A stretch of DNA of 5,906 nt from JAVBNJ01 sp031551625 (GCA_031551625.1 JAVBNJ010000084.1:1-5906); one strand, 5' to 3'. Shown: positions 1-5,324, counted from the first letter of the stretch. Numbers and translations are program-made. Notes: a model not told the origin generated them from the letters alone.

Positions 1-454
1 GGGTTCCGGCAGCCACTTCTTCGGCGGTTACCCACCGGTTGCACGAAAAAGTAAATTCCAATTTATTGCGGTAGCACGTCGTTTGCTCCGAGCCAATAAT
101 CGGCGACACCGGCGGAAGCTCCAGTTTACCGATGCGTGTGAGCTGATCAATTACTTGCTGTTGCTTGTACTCCAATTGCATCGGGTAAGGCAACGTTTGG
201 CGGCTGCAACCGCCACAGGTACCGTAGTGCGAACAGAAAGCCTCAATGCGGTCTTTCGACGGCGACACCAGTTGCGTAATGCGCCCTTCCAGGAAACCCT
301 TTCGTTTGTTGGTTACCTGAACGTTTACTACATCACCGGGCACTGCATGCGCCACAAACAATACTTTATTATCGACACGGGCAATTGACTTGCCTTCGGC
401 AGCCAAACCCGTAATTTCAATATTTTCTAATAGCGGAAGGGGTTTTCGTTTCAT
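1..454 (-). CDS. rlmD: 23S rRNA (uracil-C5)-methyltransferase RlmD/RumA, N-terminal part
   Basis: This gene is cut by the left edge; 151 codons are visible. The family transfers a methyl group from S-adenosylmethionine to C5 of a uracil in 23S rRNA (U1939 in E. coli) in the cytoplasm. Residues about 5-65 look like the RNA-binding TRAM domain (NIEITGLAAEGKSIAR, then AVPGDVV). Next comes the iron-sulfur cluster motif C-x5-C-x2-C at C74, C80 and C83 (CSHYGTCGGC), followed by the family signature YRNKLEF at about 128-134. The fourth cluster cysteine and the methyltransferase domain lie outside the window, so function beyond residue 151 is inferred. The ATG at 454 overlaps the TGA of the upstream gene as ATGA, which fixes the start and suggests translational coupling. 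RlmC/RlmD-type paralogues are hard to separate from an N-terminus alone, but RlmD is the usual Bacteroidota assignment. Confidence 0.93.
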   Translation of the reverse strand, partial: MKRKPLPLLENIEITGLAAEGKSIARVDNKVLFVAHAVPGDVVNVQVTNKRKGFLEGRITQLVSPSKDRIEAFCSHYGTCGGCSRQTLPYPMQLEYKQQQVIDQLTRIGKLELPPVSPIIGSEQTTCYRNKLEFTFSCNRWVTAEEVAAGT

Positions 455-1446
455 TTCAGGTAGTCAAAATAAGACTCGAAACCTGCCAGTCGCTCGAACC
501 GCACCAGCAGTTTTTGTTTTTCAATTGTTTCAATAGCAGCTTTCAATCCTTCCAAAATTTGTGGATAATCGGGATTAATGCTCAGCAGGATAATGTCGCC
601 ATGTGCGGCTTCCAGTAATTCGTTCTTTACTTTTTCGGCGGTATATGCCCCACCTCCATCGCCGGTGTGCGAAAAGCCTATCGTCTTGACGCCCGCATCG
701 GCCAATGCCGACACTACTACTTCGTCTGTGTAGTTCACAAACGGTCGCACGTAACGCGGTGTTTGGCCGGTTGCCTGTTTAATGGCTTCGGCGCCATTGC
801 TCACGTCGGCCAGCGCGGCAGCCAACGATTGCGTACCGTCGAAACCATAAATGCTGTCGCCTTTAGCCGATAGCGGTTTATTCCGGTCGCCATGGTTACC
901 AATTTCAAACAAATTGCCCGATGCGCCAATTTCCTTTGCCCGCGCGGTATTTCGACGTACCCAGTTACCGGAAAGAAATATGGTCGATTTAATTTTTTTT
1001 GCTTTCAGATAGGCAAAAAAATCGGGATAATCTTTTGTATAAGTATTGAGTGTTAAAAACAACACCCGTTCCTTTGCTTTGGGAACATTGACTTTCGAAA
1101 CCATGCCGGTTACCTCTTCACCCCATTCTTTCGGCGTCACTTTGGTGTATTTATTTCCTGCTTCGCGTATTTTTTTTACATTGTACAAATCGCCAACGGG
1201 CGTTTCTTCCTGCGATGCTACTTCGGAAAGCATATCTGTAGCAGGCGATTCAATTGTTGCAGTAGTATCGGCAATAACAATAATTTTTTCTTTAACAGGA
1301 GCTGCCGGTTCATTTGCAATAACCGGAACCGCACGTTCCGCCAAAGGACTCTCCATTTCTTCGGACACTCGTAACCCCAGCATCACTATGCCATACAGCA
1401 AAATGCCAAGGGTCAAAAACGTTACAAACAAATAGCGCAGTTTCAT
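451..1446 (-). CDS. Membrane-anchored polysaccharide deacetylase-like (NodB fold) protein, probably inactive
   Basis: This is a 331-residue protein. Residues 5-25 form one hydrophobic segment that acts as a signal anchor or uncleaved signal. A low-complexity Ala/Pro/Glu linker follows to about 120, then a domain resembling carbohydrate esterase family 4 (NodB) from about 127 to 315. The fold is recognisable from the strand LFLTLNTYT (129-137), STIFLSGNW (154-162), FEIGNHGDRN (180-189), ATGQTPRYVRP (225-235) and GDIILLSI (283-290). Active members have TFDDG, HSxxH, RPPxG and a late LH motif. Here the Asp pair is N134-T135, the second metal His is N189, RPPxG is RPFVN, and the late His is S289; only H185 remains. 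I infer a non-catalytic binding or structural role in the periplasm, possibly at peptidoglycan or glycan. Its ATG overlaps the TAA of the CorA gene by one base (TAATG), and its TGA overlaps the rlmD ATG. Confidence 0.82.
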   Translation of the reverse strand: MKLRYLFVTFLTLGILLYGIVMLGLRVSEEMESPLAERAVPVIANEPAAPVKEKIIVIADTTATIESPATDMLSEVASQEETPVGDLYNVKKIREAGNKYTKVTPKEWGEEVTGMVSKVNVPKAKERVLFLTLNTYTKDYPDFFAYLKAKKIKSTIFLSGNWVRRNTARAKEIGASGNLFEIGNHGDRNKPLSAKGDSIYGFDGTQSLAAALADVSNGAEAIKQATGQTPRYVRPFVNYTDEVVVSALADAGVKTIGFSHTGDGGGAYTAEKVKNELLEAAHGDIILLSINPDYPQILEGLKAAIETIEKQKLLVRFERLAGFESYFDYLK

Positions 1447-2396
1447 TACAAAAATTTCTTTCGTTTAAAATACAACATCGTAAATATAACAGTCAACGCC
1501 ATTACCAGCATAATTAGGAGAAAACTAACCATTCCGTGTTCGGCAAACGGGAGATGCATGTTCATACCGTAGATACTGGCCACCAGCGTAGGTGGCATAA
1601 AGAACACTGTGAGTACGGTGAACACTTTGATGATTTTATTCTGCGCCAGGTTAATCAAACCGAGCACCGTGTCCTGCATATACTCCAACCGCTCGAAACT
1701 GAAATCGGTGTGGTTAATCAGCGAAGCAATATCCTTTATCAGCACATTCAGTTTCGGGTAAATATCGCCGGGGAACTTGTCGCTCTTCATAATGCTCGAA
1801 ATCACGCGCTGTTTGTCGATGATATTTTCACGGATCACCATCGTGTTTTCCTGTAGCTGGTTGATGTCTAAAAGTATTTCTTCGTTCACATCGCCTCCCA
1901 GCCCGATGCGTTTGCTAAGCTGCGCCACCTCTTTGGCCAGCAACTCAATCATATCGGCATCCATGTCGATACGATTCTCCAGAATCGCAATCAGCAAATG
2001 GTAACCGGTCGGGTACGTGCGGTGGCTGAACAGCAGTCGCCGCTCAATATCCGACAAGCTGCGTAACGGCGAATTATGTATGGTAACCAACAATTCTTCG
2101 GCAAGAATAAACGAAACGGCTTCTTCTACATAGCTTTCAGGAGTAGCAATCAAAAAGTTACTATTGGCAAAAATAGCCCGCTCCGACTCGGAGTAGCGCG
2201 ACGAACTTTCAATTTCTTCGGCTTGTGCCCGTGATTGTAGCGGTGTTTGCAAAAAATCTTCAACCGTGTGCTTCTCGTTCCCATCCGGGTTGTTCAGGTC
2301 AATCCACAAAATATCGTTGTAGCCCAAATCCTCCAACAGTTTCATGTCGTTGGACTTGAGAATTCCCTTATCGGCCTTATAAAAAATCGTTACCAT
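1446..2396 (-). CDS. corA: CorA-family magnesium/divalent metal transport protein
   Basis: This 316-residue inner-membrane protein has the normal length for CorA. A cytoplasmic alpha/beta N-terminal domain is followed by long charged helices at about 140-255, containing NRIDMDADMIELL and the willow-helix-like region. Two C-terminal membrane segments follow, at about 257-277 and 289-310. The first ends in the diagnostic YGMN motif (276-279), which forms the selectivity mouth of the pore in this family. The protein ends in a basic tail, KRKKFL. The loop after GMN reads MHLPFAEHG rather than the common MPE form. The family forms pentameric channels that import Mg2+ and sometimes Co2+ or Ni2+; the metal cannot be told from sequence. 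No Bacteroidota promoter is visible in the 84 bp upstream, so expression probably comes from the mqnA promoter. The stop overlaps the next start (TAATG). Confidence 0.93.
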   Translation of the reverse strand: MVTIFYKADKGILKSNDMKLLEDLGYNDILWIDLNNPDGNEKHTVEDFLQTPLQSRAQAEEIESSSRYSESERAIFANSNFLIATPESYVEEAVSFILAEELLVTIHNSPLRSLSDIERRLLFSHRTYPTGYHLLIAILENRIDMDADMIELLAKEVAQLSKRIGLGGDVNEEILLDINQLQENTMVIRENIIDKQRVISSIMKSDKFPGDIYPKLNVLIKDIASLINHTDFSFERLEYMQDTVLGLINLAQNKIIKVFTVLTVFFMPPTLVASIYGMNMHLPFAEHGMVSFLLIMLVMALTVIFTMLYFKRKKFL

Positions 2397-2408
2397 TCTT
2401 AAAAGCAG

Positions 2409-2487
2409 AATTTAGAAATTAGAAATTAGAATTAAGATTGCAATGACAGCGCACCATTTCTAATCTCTGATTTCTGATTTCTAATTT
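2409..2487. repeat. Facing arrays of AAATTAG-type heptamers (inverted repeat) in the mqnA-corA gap
   Basis: On the plus strand, 2409-2436 holds four tandem heptamers: AATTTAG, AAATTAG, AAATTAG, AATTAAG. On the minus strand, 2487-2460 holds four more: AAATTAG, AAATCAG, AAATCAG, AGATTAG. The arms match at about 22 of 28 positions, with a 23-base spacer (2437-2459). A transcript from mqnA into corA could fold the arms into a long A/U-rich hairpin; two of the mismatches become G-U pairs. The outer unit overlaps the mqnA TAG stop at 2483-2481. There is no U-run of the kind expected for an intrinsic terminator. A role in mRNA stability, partial attenuation or simple repeat expansion is possible, and none can be chosen from sequence alone. 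Confidence 0.8.
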
Positions 2488-3233
2488 ACCATACCTTTCG
2501 CATAGCCTAAAAACTCTTGTAAACCCTCTCTTTTTCTTTCATCGAAAAGGTAATTCATATTGTTGGTCAAATAATCAACTGCCAACGAGGCATCGAAGGT
2601 AGAAGCTTCCACAGCCACGGCTTCTGCAATATGCGCCACACCGTAGGCTAATGCCTCGTTAAACAATTGAATAAACGACGCATCTATTTTTTTCCGCGTA
2701 GCCCATGCGGCAAATACAAACGGCTTGCCGGTAAAGCGGATCCATGCATCGGACAGGTCGTAGCAATACGCGAACTGCCGCTCGTGCGAAAACACCTTGT
2801 CGCCGATCAACACCACGCCCTCGCCTGCTTTCAGCGGAAACACCGTATCGGCCAACGGTTCAAACGACGGGGTTATGTGCCAAAACTCTTTGGCCAGCAC
2901 ACGTGCCAATTGCACCGATGTGCGCGACTGTGGGTCGAGATACACTGTATGGATATTTTCCAACGGCGAATCCGAAAGCAACACCACGGTACGCACAGGC
3001 CCCACAGCACCCAAGCAATAATCGCTAATCAACTGAACCGGCTGCAATGCAGGAAGAGCCGCCACCGGTGTAAGGGATATATCCACTTCGCCTGCTTCGA
3101 GCAAGGCTGCACAACGGGCAGGAGGCGCTAACAGCAACCGGATATGATTTGCCACCGCAGATTGTTTCAACCCGTGGAGAAAAGGCACCGTGTTAAGGTA
3201 CGATACGGCAGATACGGTTACTGTGGTAATCAT
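2481..3233 (-). CDS. mqnA: Chorismate dehydratase MqnA, futalosine pathway of menaquinone synthesis
   Basis: MqnA converts chorismate to 3-enolpyruvylbenzoate, the first step of the futalosine route to menaquinone, in the cytoplasm. The 250-residue protein has the periplasmic-binding-protein-like fold of the family. Numbered from the ATG at 3233, the motifs are SAVSYLNTVPF (8-18), DISLTPVAALP (51-61), GPVRTVVLLS (78-87), LDPQSRTSVQLARVL (99-113), VLIGD (141-145), DLSDAW (159-164) and TGKPFVFAAW (168-177). The conserved Asn of SYLN is present as N14. The serine often found in the GxVxSV segment is threonine here (T82). An in-frame TTG at 3242 would add three residues, but it lies inside the -10-like promoter box, so the ATG is preferred. 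The gene is first in a probable operon with corA, the deacetylase-like gene and rlmD. The other mqn genes are not in the window. Confidence 0.94.
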   Translation of the reverse strand: MITTVTVSAVSYLNTVPFLHGLKQSAVANHIRLLLAPPARCAALLEAGEVDISLTPVAALPALQPVQLISDYCLGAVGPVRTVVLLSDSPLENIHTVYLDPQSRTSVQLARVLAKEFWHITPSFEPLADTVFPLKAGEGVVLIGDKVFSHERQFAYCYDLSDAWIRFTGKPFVFAAWATRKKIDASFIQLFNEALAYGVAHIAEAVAVEASTFDASLAVDYLTNNMNYLFDERKREGLQEFLGYAKGMVN

Positions 3234-3239
3234 ACCGTA

Positions 3240-3272
3240 CAAAGGTAGGAAAAATTTTGCAGTCTCGCGAAA
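3240..3272 (-). promoter_or_regulatory. mqnA promoter, Bacteroidota type
   Basis: Read on the minus strand, TACCTTTG (3247-3240) matches the Bacteroidota -7 box TAnnTTTG perfectly. With 21 bases of spacing the -33 position reads TTTC (3272-3269), three of four bases of TTTG. The box ends only six bases before the ATG at 3233, so transcription should start within a few bases of the start codon. It overlaps the opposing rpsU promoter. Confidence 0.68.
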
Positions 3273-3286
3273 AAATCATACCTTTG
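3256..3286 (+). promoter_or_regulatory. rpsU promoter, Bacteroidota type
   Basis: TTTG at 3256-3259, a spacer of 19 bases, and TACCTTTG at 3279-3286 fit the Bacteroidota primary sigma consensus TTTG-N19-21-TAnnTTTG exactly. The predicted transcript starts near 3290 and carries a leader of about 30 bases before the rpsU ATG. Confidence 0.85.
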
Positions 3287-3298
3287 CACCCCTAAATA

Positions 3299-3319
3299 AA
3301 AGGAGGTGTATGTGACTCC
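3299..3319 (+). promoter_or_regulatory. Strong Shine-Dalgarno and possible sequestering hairpin in the rpsU leader
   Basis: AAAGGAGGTG at 3299-3308 is complementary over ten bases to the expected 3' end of Bacteroidota 16S rRNA (CACCTCCTTT). Its GGAGG core ends 13 bases before the ATG at 3320, longer than the usual 5-9. GGAG (3302-3305) can pair with CTCC (3316-3319), which touches the ATG, giving a 4-bp hairpin with a 10-base loop. The spacer also contains a start-stop pair, ATGTGA (3310-3315). Most Bacteroidota genes lack such a site, so this one probably regulates bS21 synthesis. Confidence 0.85.
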
Positions 3320-3511
3320 ATGATTATAGTACAAATTAAAGAAGGCGAAAACATCGAACGCGCGTTGAAAAAATTCAAACGCAAATTTGAGAAAACCGGT
3401 GTGGTACGTGAACTGCGCGCCCGTAAGACGTTCGAAAAGCCGTCGGTAAAACTCCGCGACCAGAAGAAACGCGCTATCTACCGCCAACACATGCAAATCG
3501 AAGAAGAATAG
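3320..3511 (+). CDS. rpsU: 30S ribosomal protein bS21
   Basis: This is a 63-residue, highly basic protein of the normal length for Bacteroidota bS21. The opening MIIVQIKEGENIERALKKF (1-19) and the following KRKFEKTGVVRELRARKTFEKPS region are family signatures, and the C-terminus is a basic helix with an acidic EEE end. bS21 binds the 30S platform beside the 3' end of 16S rRNA. In Bacteroidota it takes part, with bS18 and bS6, in hiding the anti-Shine-Dalgarno, so most mRNAs are translated without that pairing. The gene has its own promoter, a perfect Shine-Dalgarno and a terminator, and appears to be monocistronic. A 96-codon frame on the opposite strand is only its shadow. Confidence 0.97.
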   Translation: MIIVQIKEGENIERALKKFKRKFEKTGVVRELRARKTFEKPSVKLRDQKKRAIYRQHMQIEEE

Positions 3512-3529
3512 TACTTGCAAAATGCATAT

Positions 3530-3562
3530 AAAAACGTGAGAATAGAGATTCTCACGTTTTTT
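3530..3562 (+). terminator. Intrinsic terminator after rpsU, probably bidirectional
   Basis: ACGTGAGAAT (3534-3543), loop AGAG, and ATTCTCACGT (3548-3557) form a perfect stem that extends through flanking A and T runs to about 14 bp. It is followed by a T-run to 3562. The A-run on the left makes a T-run on the other strand, so the structure should also work for transcripts arriving from the right, such as the convergent gene at 4103-5155. Confidence 0.93.
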
Positions 3563-3574
3563 ATTTCTATAATG

Positions 3575-3599
3575 TGTCTCGTCCTAAAATAGGTTTACA
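3575..3599 (+). repeat. Left terminal inverted repeat of the IS3-family remnant
   Basis: This 25-bp sequence matches the inverted right end (4068-4092) at 22 of 25 positions. The outer 11 bases (TGTCTCGTCCT) and the inner seven (GTTTACA) are identical. Confidence 0.88.
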
Positions 3600-3614
3600 A
3601 AAAAAGTAAACATC

Positions 3615-4072
3615 ATGGAACGAGAAGCTAAACAAACGTATGTGAAGCGTACACAAAAGACTACATGCAGTCATTTAAGCTACAAGTAGTAGCCGAAGTA
3701 GAACGAGGAGAACTATCCATTCGAGGCACTTTGCGCAAGTATGGAATTCAATCTCATAGTACCGTTCTAGGCTGGTTAAGAAAATATGGTACCTATGCCA
3801 ATGCTATTGCTGAGCGGGTAAATGGAATTTTAAAACAGGAATTTTTGCTAGAAGAATACAACTGCGATATGCTTACACTTAAGGCCATTGTTAAAGAATC
3901 TGTGGCTATTTACAATACTAATAGGCCGCACTTATCTTGTTATATGCTAACCCCAGAACAAATGCATAGACAACAAGGATTAATAAGACCTACTTACTCG
4001 AAAGCAAAACCGGCAAACGAAATGCTTGCCGGTTCTAATAAAATTAATAATTTTGTATCATCAATCCTGTAA
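3615..4072 (+). pseudogene. Broken IS3-family transposase: OrfA helix-turn-helix fused to the OrfB C-terminal end
   Basis: The original OrfA start is probably the ATG at 3615 (MEREAKQTYVKRTQK). A missing base near 3657-3660 shifts this frame, which then stops at 3687-3689; restoring one base would join it to DYMQSFKLQVVAEVERGEL in the next frame. The remaining open frame, 3665-4072, encodes 135 residues. Residues 1-43 are the OrfA HTH (SIRGTLRKYGIQSHSTVLGW), and from about 44 onward the sequence is the end of the integrase core (NAIAERVNGILKQEF, YNTNRPH, LTPEQMH). The junction lies near 3791-3797. The first two Asp residues of the DDE triad are lost and only the final Glu (E50) remains, so catalysis is impossible. 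The fusion is in frame, so a small DNA-binding protein could be made from the ATG at 3665, though nothing shows that it is. Confidence 0.87.
4008..4034 (+). repeat. 9-bp hairpin near the right end of the IS remnant
   Basis: AACCGGCAA (4008-4016) and TTGCCGGTT (4026-4034) are perfect inverted repeats around a 9-base loop, inside the last codons of the transposase fragment. A 15-base A/T palindrome (4040-4054) follows. The pair might act as a weak terminator for the transposase transcript or for transcripts entering from outside. Confidence 0.6.
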
Positions 4073-4092
4073 ACGTTTTTCAGGACGAGACA
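4068..4092 (-). repeat. Right terminal inverted repeat of the IS3-family remnant
   Basis: This is the inverted partner of 3575-3599, matching at 22 of 25 positions. It contains the stop codon (TAA, 4070-4072) of the transposase fragment. Confidence 0.88.
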
Positions 4093-4102
4093 AGGGCTTT
4101 TC

Positions 4103-5155
4103 TTATTCTTTTACCAGCGGTTGCACATACACTTTTTCGTTGAACGTCATACGCAGGAAGTAGAAACCTGACATATCGGCTGTTTGAGGGTTGTAAGTAA
4201 TATGTTGTACACCATTTTGACGACTATTCTTTACCAAATGTTTTACATAGCGTCCCGATGATGTGAACAATGCAATATCAACCAGCGTTTCCTGTTCCAG
4301 CGAATAGGTCAGATGGAAATACGAACTGTACGGATTTGGATACACAGAGTATACTATTTCGGGCGTAGCCTGTGTAGCTTTCAGCGTTTCGTCGGTAATG
4401 CTTTGTGAAATCGTAACCATTTCAGCAGGCGGTTCGGGTGTACTGGTAAGCGCTGCTGTGGTAAAGAACGACTCGTTTACTGTAGCCGTTTCACCGCTTT
4501 CATACGTGTAAGTAATAATCCACGTAACCACTACCGGATAACGGTATTCGCCCGTATACCAAAGGTATTTCACGATATCAACTTGTGTGTTGTTGCACAT
4601 TTGTTCCACATAGCTTTCTTTTGTCTTTACGCGAAGTACATCATAGAGCTTCACGTTGTTAGGTAACAGCAATACGCCATACGCATCGGCTTCGGACGAG
4701 TAGTTACCAGCCATGCTCCCGCTAATGCTATAATCGTTACCATACAATACATTGGCGTTGAACGAACCCGACAATGCATCACCATACGTAAACGGATAGC
4801 TGATTTTAGTAATTGGTTGTTGGAAGATGACCTTGCGCCCCGGGGCTTCGTAACCTTCAAACACATTCGCATGGTTGTTGCAAGTATATGTAAACACCGC
4901 GCCATCGGATGAAGTCACAAGGGTTTTACCTTTTTCTCCACCCGCTAATGCTTCCGAACGGGGTTCCTTAACGGTGGTTATATGGCTGTAATCCCATACC
5001 TGCATAGCGCCGGGCTCACCGGGCGACAAGTATTGTACTTGCTGCATGGCATTATTTTCGCCCACTTTTAATCCATGGGATTTGTAGGTCATTGTAGGCT
5101 GTGCAAGCGCTACTATCGGCAATAAAAACAAAACAGATGCTGTTAGTTTTTTCAT
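4103..5155 (-). CDS. Secreted protein with type IX secretion C-terminal sorting domain; passenger function unknown
   Basis: This is a 350-residue protein. Residues 1-19 are a clear Sec signal peptide (MKKLTASVLFLLPIVALA, then Q19), with likely cleavage around residue 18. The passenger, about 20-265, is rich in Tyr, Thr, Ser and Asn, has two cysteines (C92, C187) and a beta-strand-like pattern, and matches no family I recognise. Residues about 269-350 look like a type A sorting domain: SVYPNPYSSYFHLTYSL (270-286), VDIALFTSSGRYV (292-304), SGFYFLRM (329-336) and a terminal Lys-containing strand. In this system the domain guides the protein across the outer membrane and is normally removed, leaving the cargo released or attached to the cell surface. 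The gene is monocistronic with its own promoter. Its stop lies 10 bases from the IS remnant, and no terminator sits between them. Confidence 0.88.
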   Translation of the reverse strand: MKKLTASVLFLLPIVALAQPTMTYKSHGLKVGENNAMQQVQYLSPGEPGAMQVWDYSHITTVKEPRSEALAGGEKGKTLVTSSDGAVFTYTCNNHANVFEGYEAPGRKVIFQQPITKISYPFTYGDALSGSFNANVLYGNDYSISGSMAGNYSSEADAYGVLLLPNNVKLYDVLRVKTKESYVEQMCNNTQVDIVKYLWYTGEYRYPVVVTWIITYTYESGETATVNESFFTTAALTSTPEPPAEMVTISQSITDETLKATQATPEIVYSVYPNPYSSYFHLTYSLEQETLVDIALFTSSGRYVKHLVKNSRQNGVQHITYNPQTADMSGFYFLRMTFNEKVYVQPLVKE

Positions 5156-5185
5156 AAAACTGTTTTAATGTAGGTAAAATTATTG

Positions 5186-5216
5186 CAAATGTAAGAAATA
5201 ATCCTGACTCTACAAA
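5186..5216 (-). promoter_or_regulatory. Promoter of the type IX cargo gene
   Basis: On the minus strand TTTG (5216-5213), 19 bases and TACATTTG (5193-5186) match the Bacteroidota consensus exactly. The leader to the ATG at 5155 is roughly 25 bases and A/T-rich with no Shine-Dalgarno. Confidence 0.83.
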
Positions 5217-5310
5217 TTTTTCTACTCTTTTTACTCTAAAAATAAATCACAACCTTCACAATCTGCCATTCTGTCGTCGTTTTACGGTTTGGCTCGCTTT
5301 TTGTGTTTCA

Positions 5311-5324
5311 TTGTAAACTTACAA
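5311..5324. promoter_or_regulatory. 14-bp dyad just upstream of grpE, possible operator
   Basis: TTGTAA-AC-TTACAA is a perfect 6-bp inverted repeat with a 2-base centre, ending 11 bases before the grpE ATG. It overlaps the only weak promoter-like arrangement seen there (TTTG at 5288-5291, then TAAACTTA at 5314-5321, with a long 22-base spacer). It may be a repressor site or chance A/T-rich symmetry. The rest of the gap 5217-5310 shows nothing I can name. Confidence 0.35.

Larger units (their letters stand above)
3575..4092 (+). mobile_element. Internally deleted IS3-family insertion sequence, 518 bp
   Basis: The element begins TGTCTCGTCCT and ends AGGACGAGACA, so it has the TG...CA termini of the IS3 family. 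Its interior encodes recognisable OrfA and OrfB pieces. IS3 elements are usually about 1.2-1.5 kb, so well over half is missing. The left end lies 12 bases after the rpsU terminator and the right end 10 bases before the stop of the convergent secreted-protein gene. Flanking bases are ATG on the left and AGG on the right, so no 3-bp target duplication is visible. The element cannot move by itself, but its ends might be used by a full-length copy elsewhere in the genome. Confidence 0.9.

Noticed and set aside
83..388. 101-codon plus-strand open frame
   Set aside because: It lies wholly antisense to rlmD, whose TRAM domain and cysteine motif are clear, and its translation resembles no protein.
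2409..2487. Possible CRISPR array or intrinsic terminator
   Set aside because: The units are only 7 bp, directly adjacent, and arranged as inverted arms without spacers, so this is not CRISPR. No GC-rich stem with a following U-run is present, so an intrinsic terminator is not supported.
3234..3242. Upstream TTG start for mqnA
   Set aside because: The TTG at 3242 lies inside the TACCTTTG box; the ATG at 3233 gives the usual family N-terminus.
3306..3323. Five-codon leader peptide GTG...TGA overlapping the rpsU ATG
   Set aside because: Its GTG start lies within the Shine-Dalgarno itself, so it has no ribosome-binding site of its own; chance is the simpler explanation.
3230..3520. 96-codon minus-strand open frame rich in Phe
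   Set aside because: It is the antisense of rpsU and also crosses both divergent promoters; the Phe-rich product simply reflects the Lys-rich bS21 codons.
4651..4905. 84-codon minus-strand frame inside the cargo gene
   Set aside because: It is an alternative frame within a well-supported gene with signal peptide and sorting domain, and has no recognisable features.
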